Positions 34,164-43,884 of a DNA stretch of 64,000 nt are shown piece after piece. Each line of letters starts with the position of its first letter. Within the stretch, counting starts at the first letter, position 1. Location of the stretch: assembly GCA_011523635.1 (NCBI GenBank), contig WTGI01000059.1, positions 1-64,000 on the forward strand, in the 5' to 3' direction. This stretch comes from Acidimicrobiia bacterium. GTDB taxonomy: Bacteria; Actinomycetota; Acidimicrobiia; Spongiisociales; Spongiisociaceae. Position numbers and translations under genes: made by a program. The notes beneath the pieces are model-generated. The model saw nothing but the letters and a program-made list of their open reading frames with translations. It did not search any database and had not been told where the DNA came from.

Positions 34164-35452
34164 CCTGGAATCCTTCCGACGACGGCTTCGTCCTTCTGGG
34201 TATGCCGGATGTTCACGGCTCGGTACGGGGCAAGGCCTTCCGACCCGGCGCCTTCCGGTCGGCGGTGGAGAAGGGCACGGTGATGACCGACCTGTGGCTG
34301 GGTCTGGACCCGGTCGACATGCCGATCGCCGACTACCGGGAGTACGGGATCAACACCGGCGCGCCCGACCTGCTGCTGCAGCCGGACCCCGATACCCTCC
34401 GGCCGCTGGCGTGGAGGCCGGGTTGGGGGATATGCCTGGCCGATCCGAGCTGGCCGGACGGGTCCCGATGCCGGTTGGCCTCACGCGAGGTGCTGCGCGA
34501 TGTGTTGGCGGACCTGGCTGACATGGGCTACGAGGTGATGGCGGGTTTCGAGTACGAGGTCAGGATCTTCGACGGCGCCGGCGAGCCGCTTTCGTCGGGT
34601 ATCAGCTACAGCCTCGGGGAGATCGGCCGTTTCGACCGGCTGCTCGAGGTGCTGGTCCCGGCCCTCGAGGGTCTCGGCGTGAACCTCGAAGCGGTTCACA
34701 CCGAGGCGGGTCCTGGCCTGCTGGAGCTGAATATCTCCGCCCGGCGGGGCCTCCGGGCCGCCGACGACGCCGCGCTGCTCAAGTTCGCGGTCAAGGAGGT
34801 GGCGGCCTCCCTGGGCCTCACCGCCAGCTTCCTGGCCAAGACCATGCCGCTCGAGGAGGGTTCGAGCGGACACATCCACGTCTCGTTCTGGCGAGGCGAG
34901 CACAACGCCTTCGCCCCCACCGCGGAAGGTGAGTTTCCCGCGACGTGCATGTCGGCCATAGGGGGCATCCTCGATCATCTCCCGGCTGCTTCCCTCCTGG
35001 TCAACCCCACCGTCAACTCCTACAAGCGGCTGGTTCCCGGCTACTTCGCGCCGGTGAACGTGAGCTGGGGTTACGAGAACCGCTCCACCTCGGTGCGGGC
35101 CATCCGGGGCAACCGCCCGGCCCGTTCCCGGCTCGAGTGTCGCCGTCCCGGCGCTGACGCCAACCCCTACCTGGCGCTGGCGGCTCTGCTGGCCTCGGCG
35201 ATGATCGGGATCAGGGAGGGAGCGTCGCCCCCGGCGCCCGAGACCAAGGATGTCTCCGAGCGGGCGGACCTGCCACCGCTACCCAACTCGCTGGAGAGCG
35301 CCTTGAGGGCCTTCCGGGCCGATACTGCCTTGCAGGAGGCGATGGGCGCGGAGTTCAGCGACTACTACGCCATATCGAGGGCGTGGGAGCTGCGCGCCTG
35401 GCAGGAGAGCGTCAGCGACTGGGAGCGGGAGCGCTACACCAGAGCCGTCTAG
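34160..35452 (+). CDS. Glutamine synthetase family ligase (gamma-glutamylamine synthetase-like)
   Basis: MAGFEYEVRIFD, AVHTEAGPGLLELNISAR, SFLAKTMPLEEGSSGHIHVSFW, NPTVNSYKRLVPGYFAPVNVSWGYENRSTSVR. Confidence 0.92.
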   Translation: MTWNPSDDGFVLLGMPDVHGSVRGKAFRPGAFRSAVEKGTVMTDLWLGLDPVDMPIADYREYGINTGAPDLLLQPDPDTLRPLAWRPGWGICLADPSWPDGSRCRLASREVLRDVLADLADMGYEVMAGFEYEVRIFDGAGEPLSSGISYSLGEIGRFDRLLEVLVPALEGLGVNLEAVHTEAGPGLLELNISARRGLRAADDAALLKFAVKEVAASLGLTASFLAKTMPLEEGSSGHIHVSFWRGEHNAFAPTAEGEFPATCMSAIGGILDHLPAASLLVNPTVNSYKRLVPGYFAPVNVSWGYENRSTSVRAIRGNRPARSRLECRRPGADANPYLALAALLASAMIGIREGASPPAPETKDVSERADLPPLPNSLESALRAFRADTALQEAMGAEFSDYYAISRAWELRAWQESVSDWERERYTRAV

Positions 35453-35498
35453 GCGCTGCGAGCGTTCCCCCGATCCGGCTCCGGGCCGTTCCACATGG

Positions 35499-37823
35499 TC
35501 ATTGACGGGATGGAGGGGCCAGCACTCTCTCGGGGGTTAGGGGTAGCCGGCTGGCGAGGCCGGGCCGGCCCAGGGCATGTTCTATCGCCGTGGCAATGGC
35601 GGCGGCCACTCCCGGGACGCCTCCCTCGCCCGCTCCCTTGATTCCGAGCGGGTTGGTGGCGGTCGGGTCCTGCTCGCCGATTAGAGCGGTCATGTTCGGC
35701 GCCTCGGCGAGCGTGGGCAGCAGGTAGTCCATGAACGATCCGCACAAGGGGTTGCCGTCCCCGTCGTAGGCGAACTGCTCGTACAGCGTGCCTCCTACCG
35801 CCTGGATGGCGCCCCCCTCCATCTGTCCCGCCACCAGCATCGGGTTGATCGCCCTCCCGATGTCGTAGTACAGGATCAACTGCTCGACCACCACCTCGCC
35901 CGTCTCCCCATCCACCCGGACGACTGCCAGGTTGGCGCCGCACGGGTAGACCACCCGTTCCGCCTCGAACACCGAGTCCACGGCCAGGCCCGGCTCGGAC
36001 CTTCCGTACTTCGGGGCCGTCACAGGATGGAGCCGGGCTGCGGCCTCGAAGATGGAGAGGCTGAACTCGGGCGATCCGGATACAAAAACGGAGCCGTCCC
36101 GGTAGTCCAGGTCGCCTGCGTCCACCTCGAAGTCCACGGCCGCCACCTGCTTGGCGATCCGCACCACTTCGTCGGCGGCCTGCACCAGGGCGCTGCCTGC
36201 GGTCACCGTCGATCGGCTGGCGTAGCTACCGATTCCGTAGGGCGTCCGGTCCGTGTCGAGTAGTTCCACCCGTACCCGGGTGTGATCCAGCTGGAGCCGT
36301 TCGGCCACGATCTGGGCCAGCACCGTGCGGATGCCCTGGCCGACCGAGGAGCATCCCGACCGGACCCGGACCAGACCGTCGGGATCGACTTCGACCGCGC
36401 CGGTCTCCCACGGACCCAAGCCCGACTTCTCCATGAACATCGCCACACCGACCCCGATCTGCTCCCCTGCCTCCCGGCGCTGCTCGAGCCCCTTCCAGTC
36501 GAACGAGCCGACCAGTCGGTCGAGGATGCTCGGGAAGTCGCCGTCGCTGAACAGCATCGGCTCGCCGGTTGACGACAGCGGGCGGGAGTAGGGGATGCGA
36601 TCGGGTTTGATCAGGTTGCGGCGCCGCACCTCGACGGGTTCCATGCCGATCTCGTTGGCGTACAGGTCGATGAGCCGCTCCCGCACGAAGCTGGATTCGA
36701 ACCTGCCGGGAGCCCGGTAGGTGCCGGTGGGGGTCTTGTTCGTGACCACGCACCGGGCCGTTCCCCGGTATGCCTCCATGTCGTAGGGGCCGGGGATCAT
36801 CGACAGGGTCAGGTCCGCCACGCGGATGCTGTGGGTGCGGGCGTAGGCGCCCATGTCCATGTCGAAGTCCGAGGCGATGGCGGAGATCCGGCCCTCCCGG
36901 TCACCCGCGATGCGCGCCCGATGGAACTGCTCGCGGGAGTGGTTTGCCGTTAGGAGGTGTTCCCTGCGGTCCTCGATCCAAGCCACGGATCGGCCCAGCC
37001 GGTCGGCCGCCCACACCGCCAGCACATCCTCGGGATACAGCTCGCCGCGCACCCCGAAGCCTCCCCCCACCGCCGTCTCGCGCATGCGTAGACGGCCGGG
37101 AGGCATGCCCAGGAGCGCGGCGGTGGTGGCCAGGTTCCAATGCGGCACCTTGGTCGCGCCGTGGACGGTGAGCCGTTCGCCGGCGGGGTCGAACTCGACC
37201 ACTATGCCCCGCGTCTCCATCGGCACGCCGCTGTGGCGGCCGGTGGCAAGCTCGGCCTCGACCACCACCTCCGCCTCCGCGAACACCCGTCCCGCGTCGC
37301 CGAAGCCGGCTTCGAGGGTGGTGACCAGGTTCTCCGGCTCGAACAGGCGCCGACCGGGCCGGTCCTCGGCCCCGGCATCCATCATCACCGGGTGGGTGTC
37401 GATGTCGGCGAACACCAGATCGGCGGCGTCCTCCGCCACGTACCGATCCCGAGCCACCACTACCGCCATCGGCTCGCCGACGAAGCGCACCCGGTCGTGG
37501 GCGATGATCGGCTGGAGGTACGGGGTCACGGTCTCGTCGAACGAAACCCGGGGCGGGATCCTGGGAATGCCACCGAGCGACCCGCTCACCTCTTCCGCGG
37601 TGAACACCGCCTCTACTCCCGGCACCCGGCGGGCCTCTGAGCAGTCGATGCTCCGCAGCGTGCCGTGGGCGACGGGCGCCCTCACCACCACCATGGTGAG
37701 CATGCCCGGAAGGCGGATATCGGCTACGTAGCGGGCCTTGCCGGCCAGCAGCGGAGGGTCCTCATGGCGCCGGATGGAGCTTCCGATACCACCGACAGGC
37801 GCCGGCCGCTGGTGTGGGGTCAT
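35499..37823 (-). CDS. Xanthine dehydrogenase/CoxL-family molybdopterin-binding large subunit (copy A)
   Basis: SIRRHEDPPLLAGKARYVADI; GGGFGVRGELYPEDVLAVWAA; GTYRAPGRFESSFVRERLID; GIKGAGEGGVPG. Confidence 0.93.
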   Translation of the reverse strand: MTPHQRPAPVGGIGSSIRRHEDPPLLAGKARYVADIRLPGMLTMVVVRAPVAHGTLRSIDCSEARRVPGVEAVFTAEEVSGSLGGIPRIPPRVSFDETVTPYLQPIIAHDRVRFVGEPMAVVVARDRYVAEDAADLVFADIDTHPVMMDAGAEDRPGRRLFEPENLVTTLEAGFGDAGRVFAEAEVVVEAELATGRHSGVPMETRGIVVEFDPAGERLTVHGATKVPHWNLATTAALLGMPPGRLRMRETAVGGGFGVRGELYPEDVLAVWAADRLGRSVAWIEDRREHLLTANHSREQFHRARIAGDREGRISAIASDFDMDMGAYARTHSIRVADLTLSMIPGPYDMEAYRGTARCVVTNKTPTGTYRAPGRFESSFVRERLIDLYANEIGMEPVEVRRRNLIKPDRIPYSRPLSSTGEPMLFSDGDFPSILDRLVGSFDWKGLEQRREAGEQIGVGVAMFMEKSGLGPWETGAVEVDPDGLVRVRSGCSSVGQGIRTVLAQIVAERLQLDHTRVRVELLDTDRTPYGIGSYASRSTVTAGSALVQAADEVVRIAKQVAAVDFEVDAGDLDYRDGSVFVSGSPEFSLSIFEAAARLHPVTAPKYGRSEPGLAVDSVFEAERVVYPCGANLAVVRVDGETGEVVVEQLILYYDIGRAINPMLVAGQMEGGAIQAVGGTLYEQFAYDGDGNPLCGSFMDYLLPTLAEAPNMTALIGEQDPTATNPLGIKGAGEGGVPGVAAAIATAIEHALGRPGLASRLPLTPERVLAPPSRQ

Positions 37824-37872
37824 GGGTCGGTAAGGCCTCGGGTTGGCGCCCGGATACTACACTCCGGCCCTC

Positions 37873-38730
37873 ATGAAGCCGGCTCCGTTCGACTACCACC
37901 AGGCCCGATCCGTGGCCGAAGCGGTGACCCACCTCGGTGAGTACGGCTACGAGGCAAAGGTCCTGGCCGGCGGCCAGAGCCTGGTGCCGGCCATGAACTT
38001 CCGTCTGGCCCGCCCCGCGGTCCTGGTCGACATCAACCCGCTGGACGAACTCGACTATCTCGAGGAGGACGGAGACACCCTCCGGATCGGAGCGATGGTC
38101 CGCCACGTGACCTTCGAGCGACCGGTCACGGAAGGCCCCACCGGCCGCCTCCTGACCATGGCCGCCCACCACGTCGGACATTTACCGATCAGGATCAGGG
38201 GTACTTTCGGGGGCAGCCTGGCCCATGCCGACCCCGCCGCGGAGTGGTGCGTGATCGCCCTGCTGCTCGATGCCGAACTGTCGACCCGGAGCCCGTCCGG
38301 TGGTCGTGACATCCCCGTGGAGGGTTTCTTCCAGACCGTCTTCACCACCGCTCTCGAACCCGAGGAGCTCTTGGTCGAGGCTCGCCTGCCCAAACTCTCC
38401 ACGCGCACCCGGGTCGGTTTCCAGCAGTTCAGCCGCCGCGCCGGTGACTTCGCCCTGGCCATGGCCGCAGTCGCTTTCGAGTCCGATGAAGGGCAGGTCG
38501 GGAACGCCCGCATCGCGCTCGGTGGAGTGAGTGATCGCCCGCTCCGGGCCGGCGAGGCGGAGCAGGCACTGGAGGGCCAGCCCGCTACCGAGGAGTCATT
38601 CCGCGCTGCCGCCGAGATCGCTGCTCTCGAGATCGACGCCATCGGCGACATCCACGGGTCCGCCGGCTACCGGCGGGACCTGGTGCGCGCCCTGACCCGA
38701 CGAGCCCTTGAGCAGGCGATCGCCGCGTGA
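37873..38730 (+). CDS. FAD-binding medium subunit (CoxM-like)
   Basis: KPAPFDYHQARSVAEAVTHLGEYGYEAKVLAGGQSLVPAMNFRLARP; RIRGTFGGSLAHADPAAEW; GGVSDRPLRAGEAE. Confidence 0.93.
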   Translation: MKPAPFDYHQARSVAEAVTHLGEYGYEAKVLAGGQSLVPAMNFRLARPAVLVDINPLDELDYLEEDGDTLRIGAMVRHVTFERPVTEGPTGRLLTMAAHHVGHLPIRIRGTFGGSLAHADPAAEWCVIALLLDAELSTRSPSGGRDIPVEGFFQTVFTTALEPEELLVEARLPKLSTRTRVGFQQFSRRAGDFALAMAAVAFESDEGQVGNARIALGGVSDRPLRAGEAEQALEGQPATEESFRAAAEIAALEIDAIGDIHGSAGYRRDLVRALTRRALEQAIAA

Positions 38731-41045
38731 TCCCGTGGATCGGGCAGCCGCTCCCGCGCTTCGAGGATCCGCCCCTACTCACCGGCGAGGGCCGGTTCGT
38801 GGCCGACCTCACCAGGGATGCCTCGTTCCTACGGTTTGTCCGTAGCCCGGTCGCCCACGGCCGGATCGTTTCCATTTCGGCGCCCGAGGGGATCACCGCC
38901 TTCACCGCCGAGGATCTGAAGGAGGTGCGTCCCATCCGGCCGCTGCTCCACCGGCCGGACTTCCACCCCATCGAGCAGCCGGTGCTGGCTTCCGGCAAGG
39001 TCCGATTCGTGGGTGAGCCCGTCGCGGTAGTGGTGGCGGGCACGCCCGAGGAGGCGGAGGATGCCGCCGAGCAGGTCTTCGTGGACATCGAGCCGGAGGA
39101 TTGCGTGATCAACGCCCCCGAAGCGCTCCGTCCGGGAGCGCCGGCCGTTCACGACCACCTGGAGGGCAACGTGGTGGTAGACGCCCGCTTCGAGACCGAG
39201 CGGGTCGACGAGGTCTTCTCCGGCGCCGCGGTGGTGGTGGACTTCGATCTACGTTCCCGGCGCCAGAACGCCCTCCCTTTGGAGGCTCGAGGCTCCATCG
39301 CCGCCTACGACCCCCGTTCGGGGCGGACCACCCTTACCGCTTCCGTCCAGTCGCCTCACGTGGTCCGCACCGTCCTGGCCGACCTGCTCGGCATGCCCGA
39401 GTCGGACCTCAGGGTGGTGGTCCCGGATGTGGGAGGAGCGTTCGGGCAGAAGTTCTGCCTGGCGCCGGAGGATGTGGTGACGGCCTGGGTGGCGCGACGG
39501 CTCCGGACCACGGTGTCATGGGTGGAGGACCGGCGCGAGAACCTGATGTCGTCCTTCCACAGCCGCGACCACCACTACCGGGTACGGGGCGCATTCGGCG
39601 CGGACGCCCGGCTGCTGGCGGTGGATGCCGACCTGCTATGCAACATCGGCGCCTACTCCTGCTACCCGGTGACCTGCGGGGTGGAGCCGCTGATGGCGCT
39701 GGCCGAGTTCCCCGGACCCTACGACTTCCGCACCTACCGGGTCCGGTCCCGCGGCGTCACCACCAACACCTGCCCGATGGCGCCCTACCGGGGGGTGTCG
39801 AGACCGGTGATCACCCTGGCCATGGAGCGCCTCATGGACCTGGCGGCGGTCCGCTTCGGGATCGAGCCCGCCGAGATCAGGCGGCGCAACCTGATAACGG
39901 AGTTCCCCTACGCCTCGGCCACCGGCCTGATGTACGACGAGGGTTCCTACGTGGAGTCCCTGGACCGGGCTGTCGAGGCGATAGGCCTGGAGGACTTCCG
40001 GGGCCGCCAGGCGGTGGCCCGGTCCGAGGGCCGCTACCTCGGGATCGGCTTCTCCGTGTTCTCGGAGCGCACCGGCTACGGGACATCGGCCTTCGCCGCC
40101 CGGAGCATGGACGTGACACCCGGATACGAGACCGTGGACCTGGCCATGGACCCGTCCGGCAACGTGGAGGCCCGATTGGGGGCCTCGCCGCACGGCCAGG
40201 GTTTGGAGACCACCCTCGCCCAGTTGATCGGGGACCGACTGGGTGTCGAGCCGGCTCGGGTCCGGATCGTTCACGGCGACACCGACCGCACGCCCTACGG
40301 ATGGGGTACGTTCGCCAGCAGGTCCCTGGTCATCGCCGGGGGAGCGGCCCGCCTGGCGTCCGACCGGCTCCGGGCCAAGCTGGCCGCCATCGCTTCCGCG
40401 GAGTTGGAGGCGGCGCCGGAGGACATCGTCATCCGGGCAGGCAGGGCGACCGTGAGGGGTACGGATGCCGGGATCGAGGTGGGGGACCTGGCCCGCCTCG
40501 CCTACCACTCCAGCCACCGCTTGGCCGCTGGCATGGATCCCGGACTCACCGCCACGGCCACCTACGACCCGGCCGGGACCTTTTCCAACGCCTGCCATGT
40601 GGCAACGGTGGAGGTGGACCCGGAGACAGGCGGGGTCAGGGTGGACCGGTTCGTGGTGGTGGAGGACGCCGGGCGCCTCATCAACCCGATGATCGTGGAC
40701 GGGCAACTCCACGGCGGGATCACCCAGGGGATCGCCGGAGCCCTGTACGAGGAGATCCGCTACGACGGGGAGGGCAACATCCTCACCACCTCGCTCATGG
40801 ACTTCCTGCCGCCCACCCTGGCCGAGGTTCCCACCATCGAGGTCCACCACCTGGAGACCATCTCCGAAGCCACCATCACCGGCGCCAAGGGCTTGGGAGA
40901 GGGGGGCACGATCGGCGCCCCGGCCGCCGTCATCAACGCGGTCGCCGATGCGCTCCGTCCCCTCGGCGTCGAGATCGCCGAGGTTCCGGCAACCCCGTCC
41001 CGGCTGCGTAGGCTGGTAAGCGAGAGGGAGAGGATTCCCGCATGA
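38727..41045 (+). CDS. Molybdopterin-binding large subunit (copy B)
   Basis: IGQPLPRFEDPPLLTGEGRFVADL; DVGGAFGQKFCLAPEDVVTAWVA; APYRGVSRPVITLAMERLMD; GAKGLGEGGTIGAPAAV. Confidence 0.92.
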   Translation: MIPWIGQPLPRFEDPPLLTGEGRFVADLTRDASFLRFVRSPVAHGRIVSISAPEGITAFTAEDLKEVRPIRPLLHRPDFHPIEQPVLASGKVRFVGEPVAVVVAGTPEEAEDAAEQVFVDIEPEDCVINAPEALRPGAPAVHDHLEGNVVVDARFETERVDEVFSGAAVVVDFDLRSRRQNALPLEARGSIAAYDPRSGRTTLTASVQSPHVVRTVLADLLGMPESDLRVVVPDVGGAFGQKFCLAPEDVVTAWVARRLRTTVSWVEDRRENLMSSFHSRDHHYRVRGAFGADARLLAVDADLLCNIGAYSCYPVTCGVEPLMALAEFPGPYDFRTYRVRSRGVTTNTCPMAPYRGVSRPVITLAMERLMDLAAVRFGIEPAEIRRRNLITEFPYASATGLMYDEGSYVESLDRAVEAIGLEDFRGRQAVARSEGRYLGIGFSVFSERTGYGTSAFAARSMDVTPGYETVDLAMDPSGNVEARLGASPHGQGLETTLAQLIGDRLGVEPARVRIVHGDTDRTPYGWGTFASRSLVIAGGAARLASDRLRAKLAAIASAELEAAPEDIVIRAGRATVRGTDAGIEVGDLARLAYHSSHRLAAGMDPGLTATATYDPAGTFSNACHVATVEVDPETGGVRVDRFVVVEDAGRLINPMIVDGQLHGGITQGIAGALYEEIRYDGEGNILTTSLMDFLPPTLAEVPTIEVHHLETISEATITGAKGLGEGGTIGAPAAVINAVADALRPLGVEIAEVPATPSRLRRLVSERERIPA

Positions 41046-41524
41046 GCGAGCGAACCAAGGTCGAGGTCACCCTCGCGGTCAACGGCCGGTCCTACCGGGT
41101 CCTGGTGGAGCCCCGGCGCACCCTGGCCGACACGCTCAGGGACGATTGCGGCCTCACGGGAACCCACCTGGGGTGCGAGCACGGCGTGTGCGGGGCCTGC
41201 ACGATCCTGGCCGACGGCCAACCGGTCCGGTCCTGCCTGATGTTCGCCGTCCAGTGCGAGGGCATGGACCTTCGCACGGTCGAGGACCTGGCCGACGGTG
41301 AGCGGCTCCATCCGATCCAGCAGGCCTTCTGGGACAACCACGGGCTCCAGTGTGGCTTCTGCACTCCGGGGTTCCTGATGCTGGCGGCCGGGTACCTGGA
41401 GCAGAATCCCGATCCCGACGAAGAGGAGCTGCGGGCCGTGCTGTCCTCCAACCTGTGCCGCTGCACCGGGTACCAGAACATACTGAAGTCGGTGCGCCAG
41501 GCCGCCGAGGTCATGCGGGGATGA
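41042..41524 (+). CDS. 2Fe-2S small subunit (CoxS-like)
   Basis: CGLTGTHLGCEHGVCGACTILADGQPVRSCLM; LQCGFCTPGFLMLAAGYLE; LSSNLCRCTGYQNILKSV. Confidence 0.96.
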   Translation: MSERTKVEVTLAVNGRSYRVLVEPRRTLADTLRDDCGLTGTHLGCEHGVCGACTILADGQPVRSCLMFAVQCEGMDLRTVEDLADGERLHPIQQAFWDNHGLQCGFCTPGFLMLAAGYLEQNPDPDEEELRAVLSSNLCRCTGYQNILKSVRQAAEVMRG

Positions 41525-43884
41525 GCTATGTCGGTAGCTCGGTCAAGAGGATCGAGGACCGACCACTACTGACAGGAAGGGCCCGGTTCGCGGCCGACCT
41601 GTCCCTTCCCGACCAGCTGCACATGAGGGTGGTGCGTTCCCCGGTGGCCCACGGCCGGTTGCTGGAGATCGACACCTCGGAGGCCCTTGCCATGGACGGG
41701 GTGGAGGCGGTCTGGACACGTGATGACGTCCGGGATGTACCGCCGATCGACTTCCGTATGCCCTGGGTGGAAGGTCTGGAACGGTTCCGCCAACCCATCC
41801 TCGCCGGCGACCACGTTCGCTACGTGGGGGAGCCGTTCGCGATCGTGCTGGCCGAGGACCCCTACCTGGCCGAGGACGCAGCCGAACTGGTCTTCGCCCA
41901 AATCGAGGAGCTCGATCCGGTGGTCGATCCGGTGGCGGCCGGGCCGGCGGCCACCGAGACGACGGTGGTGGAGAAGGCTTACGGGGACCTCGAGGGAGCG
42001 TTCGGGGATGCTCCGGTCGTCGTGGAGATGGAACTGGCGGTGGGGAGGCACTCCGGGGTGCCCATGGAGACCAGGGGAGCGGTGGCTCACTACGACGCGA
42101 CAAGGTCGGTGCTGGAGATGTTCGGCGCCGCCAAGGTGCCCCACCACAACCGGGCCGCCATAGCCTCGATGCTCGGCCTGCCACTCGGCGCCGTCGTTCT
42201 CCGGGAGGGTCACGTCGGAGGGGGGTTCGGGATCAGGGGAGAGCTCTATCCGGAGGACGTGCTGGTGTGCCTGACCGCCCTCCGCCTGGGGCGCCCCGTC
42301 CGCTGGGTGGAGGATCGCCGGGAGCACATGCTGGCCGCCAACCACTCCCGCGATCAGGTCCACCGGATAAGGGCGGCGGTGGAACCCGACGGCTGGATCA
42401 GGGGTGTTGTCGACGAGTTCTGGGTGGACCAGGGGGCCTACCTGCGGACCCATCAGGTGACGGTCACCGAGCTCACCACCTCTATGCTCCCGGGGCCGTA
42501 CGCCTGGCCCGCATACCGGAGCCGCGGCCATGTGATGCTCAGCAACAAGACCCCATGCGGTACCTACCGGGCCCCCGGCCGGTACGAGAGCACTTTCGTC
42601 CGCGAGCGCCTGATCGACGTCATAGCGCACCGGCTCGGTCTCGACCCGGCCGAGGTTCGCCGCCGCAACCTGGTCCTGCCGGAGCGCATGCCCTTCAAAC
42701 GGGGGATCACCGCGCTCGGTACCGAGTTGACCTACGACTCCGGCGACTACCCGGGTCTCCTGGATCGGACCCTCGAGTACCTGGACTACGAGCGGTTGAC
42801 GGCCGACCTCGCCCGGAGGCGGTCGGATGGCGAGTTGGTGGGCCTCGGCATGGGGTTCTTCGTGGAGAAGAGCGGTCTCGGTCCGTTCGACGGGGTCAGG
42901 GTCACCGTGGACGAGGCGGGAGACGTACTGGTGATCACCGGCGTGGCCTCGATCGGTCAGGGCGTCGAGACGGTGCTGGCGCAGGTGTGCGCCGACACGC
43001 TGGGCGTGGAAATCGGATCGATCCGGGTACGACACGGCCAGACCGACGACCTCCCCTACGGGATGGGCGCCTTCGCCAGCCGGGTCACCGTCATGTCCGG
43101 CTCCGCCACCCTGATCGCTGCCCGCCGCGTGCGGCGCAAGGCCTTGGATGTGGCGGCCTCGGTGCTGGAGGCCGATCCGGGTGACCTCACCATCGACGGG
43201 GGCCGGGTATTCGTCCGGGGCTCGCCGGGCGGCCCGGCCATCACGCTGGGCGAGGTGGCGCAGAGGCTCCGTCCCGGCATGACCGGTGGCGAGCCCGGCC
43301 TCACCGCCGAGGGCTGGTTCCAGGCGGACCACATGGTCTATCCCTACGGCATCCACGCCGCGGTCGTCCGGGTGGATCCTGACTCCGGCCTGGTCGAGGT
43401 GGAACGGCTCGTGGTGGCCTACGAGGTCGGCAAGGCGGTCAACCCGGAACTGGTCAACGGCCAGATTGCCGGCGGCGCCGCCCAGGGCATCGGGGGCGCG
43501 CTGCTCGAGGACTTCGCCTATGACGAGGCCGGCCAGCCCCTGGCCGCCACGTTCATGGACTACCTGATGCCGACCGTCACCGAGATGCCGGAAGTGGAGG
43601 TGCTGCTGCTCGAGGAAGCGCCCAGCCCGCTCAACCCGCTCGGCGTCAAGGGAGCGGGTGAGGGAGGCATCACCGCGGTAGGGGCGGCCGTCGCGAACGC
43701 CGTGGCCGACGCGCTGGGATGTCCTGAGAACGTGACCCGCCTGCCGCTGGGTCCGGAGCGGGTCCGCCGGATCGTTGCCGACACCGACCGAGGAAGCGGC
43801 CGGCGCTCGGCGGGACTCGCTTTCGATCGGTCTCCCAGCGGGCCGCGAAGCTCAGGCCTAGTCAAGCCCGGCGCTTACCGCTAG
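41521..43884 (+). CDS. Molybdopterin-binding large subunit (copy C)
   Basis: Start ATG 41521 (ATGA overlap): MSYVGSSVKRIEDRPLLTGRARFAADL; GGGFGIRGELYPEDVLVCLTA; GTYRAPGRYESTFVRERLID. Confidence 0.93.
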   Translation: MSYVGSSVKRIEDRPLLTGRARFAADLSLPDQLHMRVVRSPVAHGRLLEIDTSEALAMDGVEAVWTRDDVRDVPPIDFRMPWVEGLERFRQPILAGDHVRYVGEPFAIVLAEDPYLAEDAAELVFAQIEELDPVVDPVAAGPAATETTVVEKAYGDLEGAFGDAPVVVEMELAVGRHSGVPMETRGAVAHYDATRSVLEMFGAAKVPHHNRAAIASMLGLPLGAVVLREGHVGGGFGIRGELYPEDVLVCLTALRLGRPVRWVEDRREHMLAANHSRDQVHRIRAAVEPDGWIRGVVDEFWVDQGAYLRTHQVTVTELTTSMLPGPYAWPAYRSRGHVMLSNKTPCGTYRAPGRYESTFVRERLIDVIAHRLGLDPAEVRRRNLVLPERMPFKRGITALGTELTYDSGDYPGLLDRTLEYLDYERLTADLARRRSDGELVGLGMGFFVEKSGLGPFDGVRVTVDEAGDVLVITGVASIGQGVETVLAQVCADTLGVEIGSIRVRHGQTDDLPYGMGAFASRVTVMSGSATLIAARRVRRKALDVAASVLEADPGDLTIDGGRVFVRGSPGGPAITLGEVAQRLRPGMTGGEPGLTAEGWFQADHMVYPYGIHAAVVRVDPDSGLVEVERLVVAYEVGKAVNPELVNGQIAGGAAQGIGGALLEDFAYDEAGQPLAATFMDYLMPTVTEMPEVEVLLLEEAPSPLNPLGVKGAGEGGITAVGAAVANAVADALGCPENVTRLPLGPERVRRIVADTDRGSGRRSAGLAFDRSPSGPRSSGLVKPGAYR

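Noticed and set aside
41566-43356. Minus-strand 596-aa ORF opposite Mo-hydroxylase large subunit C
   Set aside because: Antisense shadow, His/Arg/Gly-rich, no motif; the plus-strand protein is unambiguous.
35499-43884. Aerobic carbon monoxide dehydrogenase (form I CoxMSL)
   Set aside because: The large subunits lack the form-I AYxCSFR active-site motif (they read GTYRAPGR or APYRGVSR), so only generic Mo-hydroxylase is supported.
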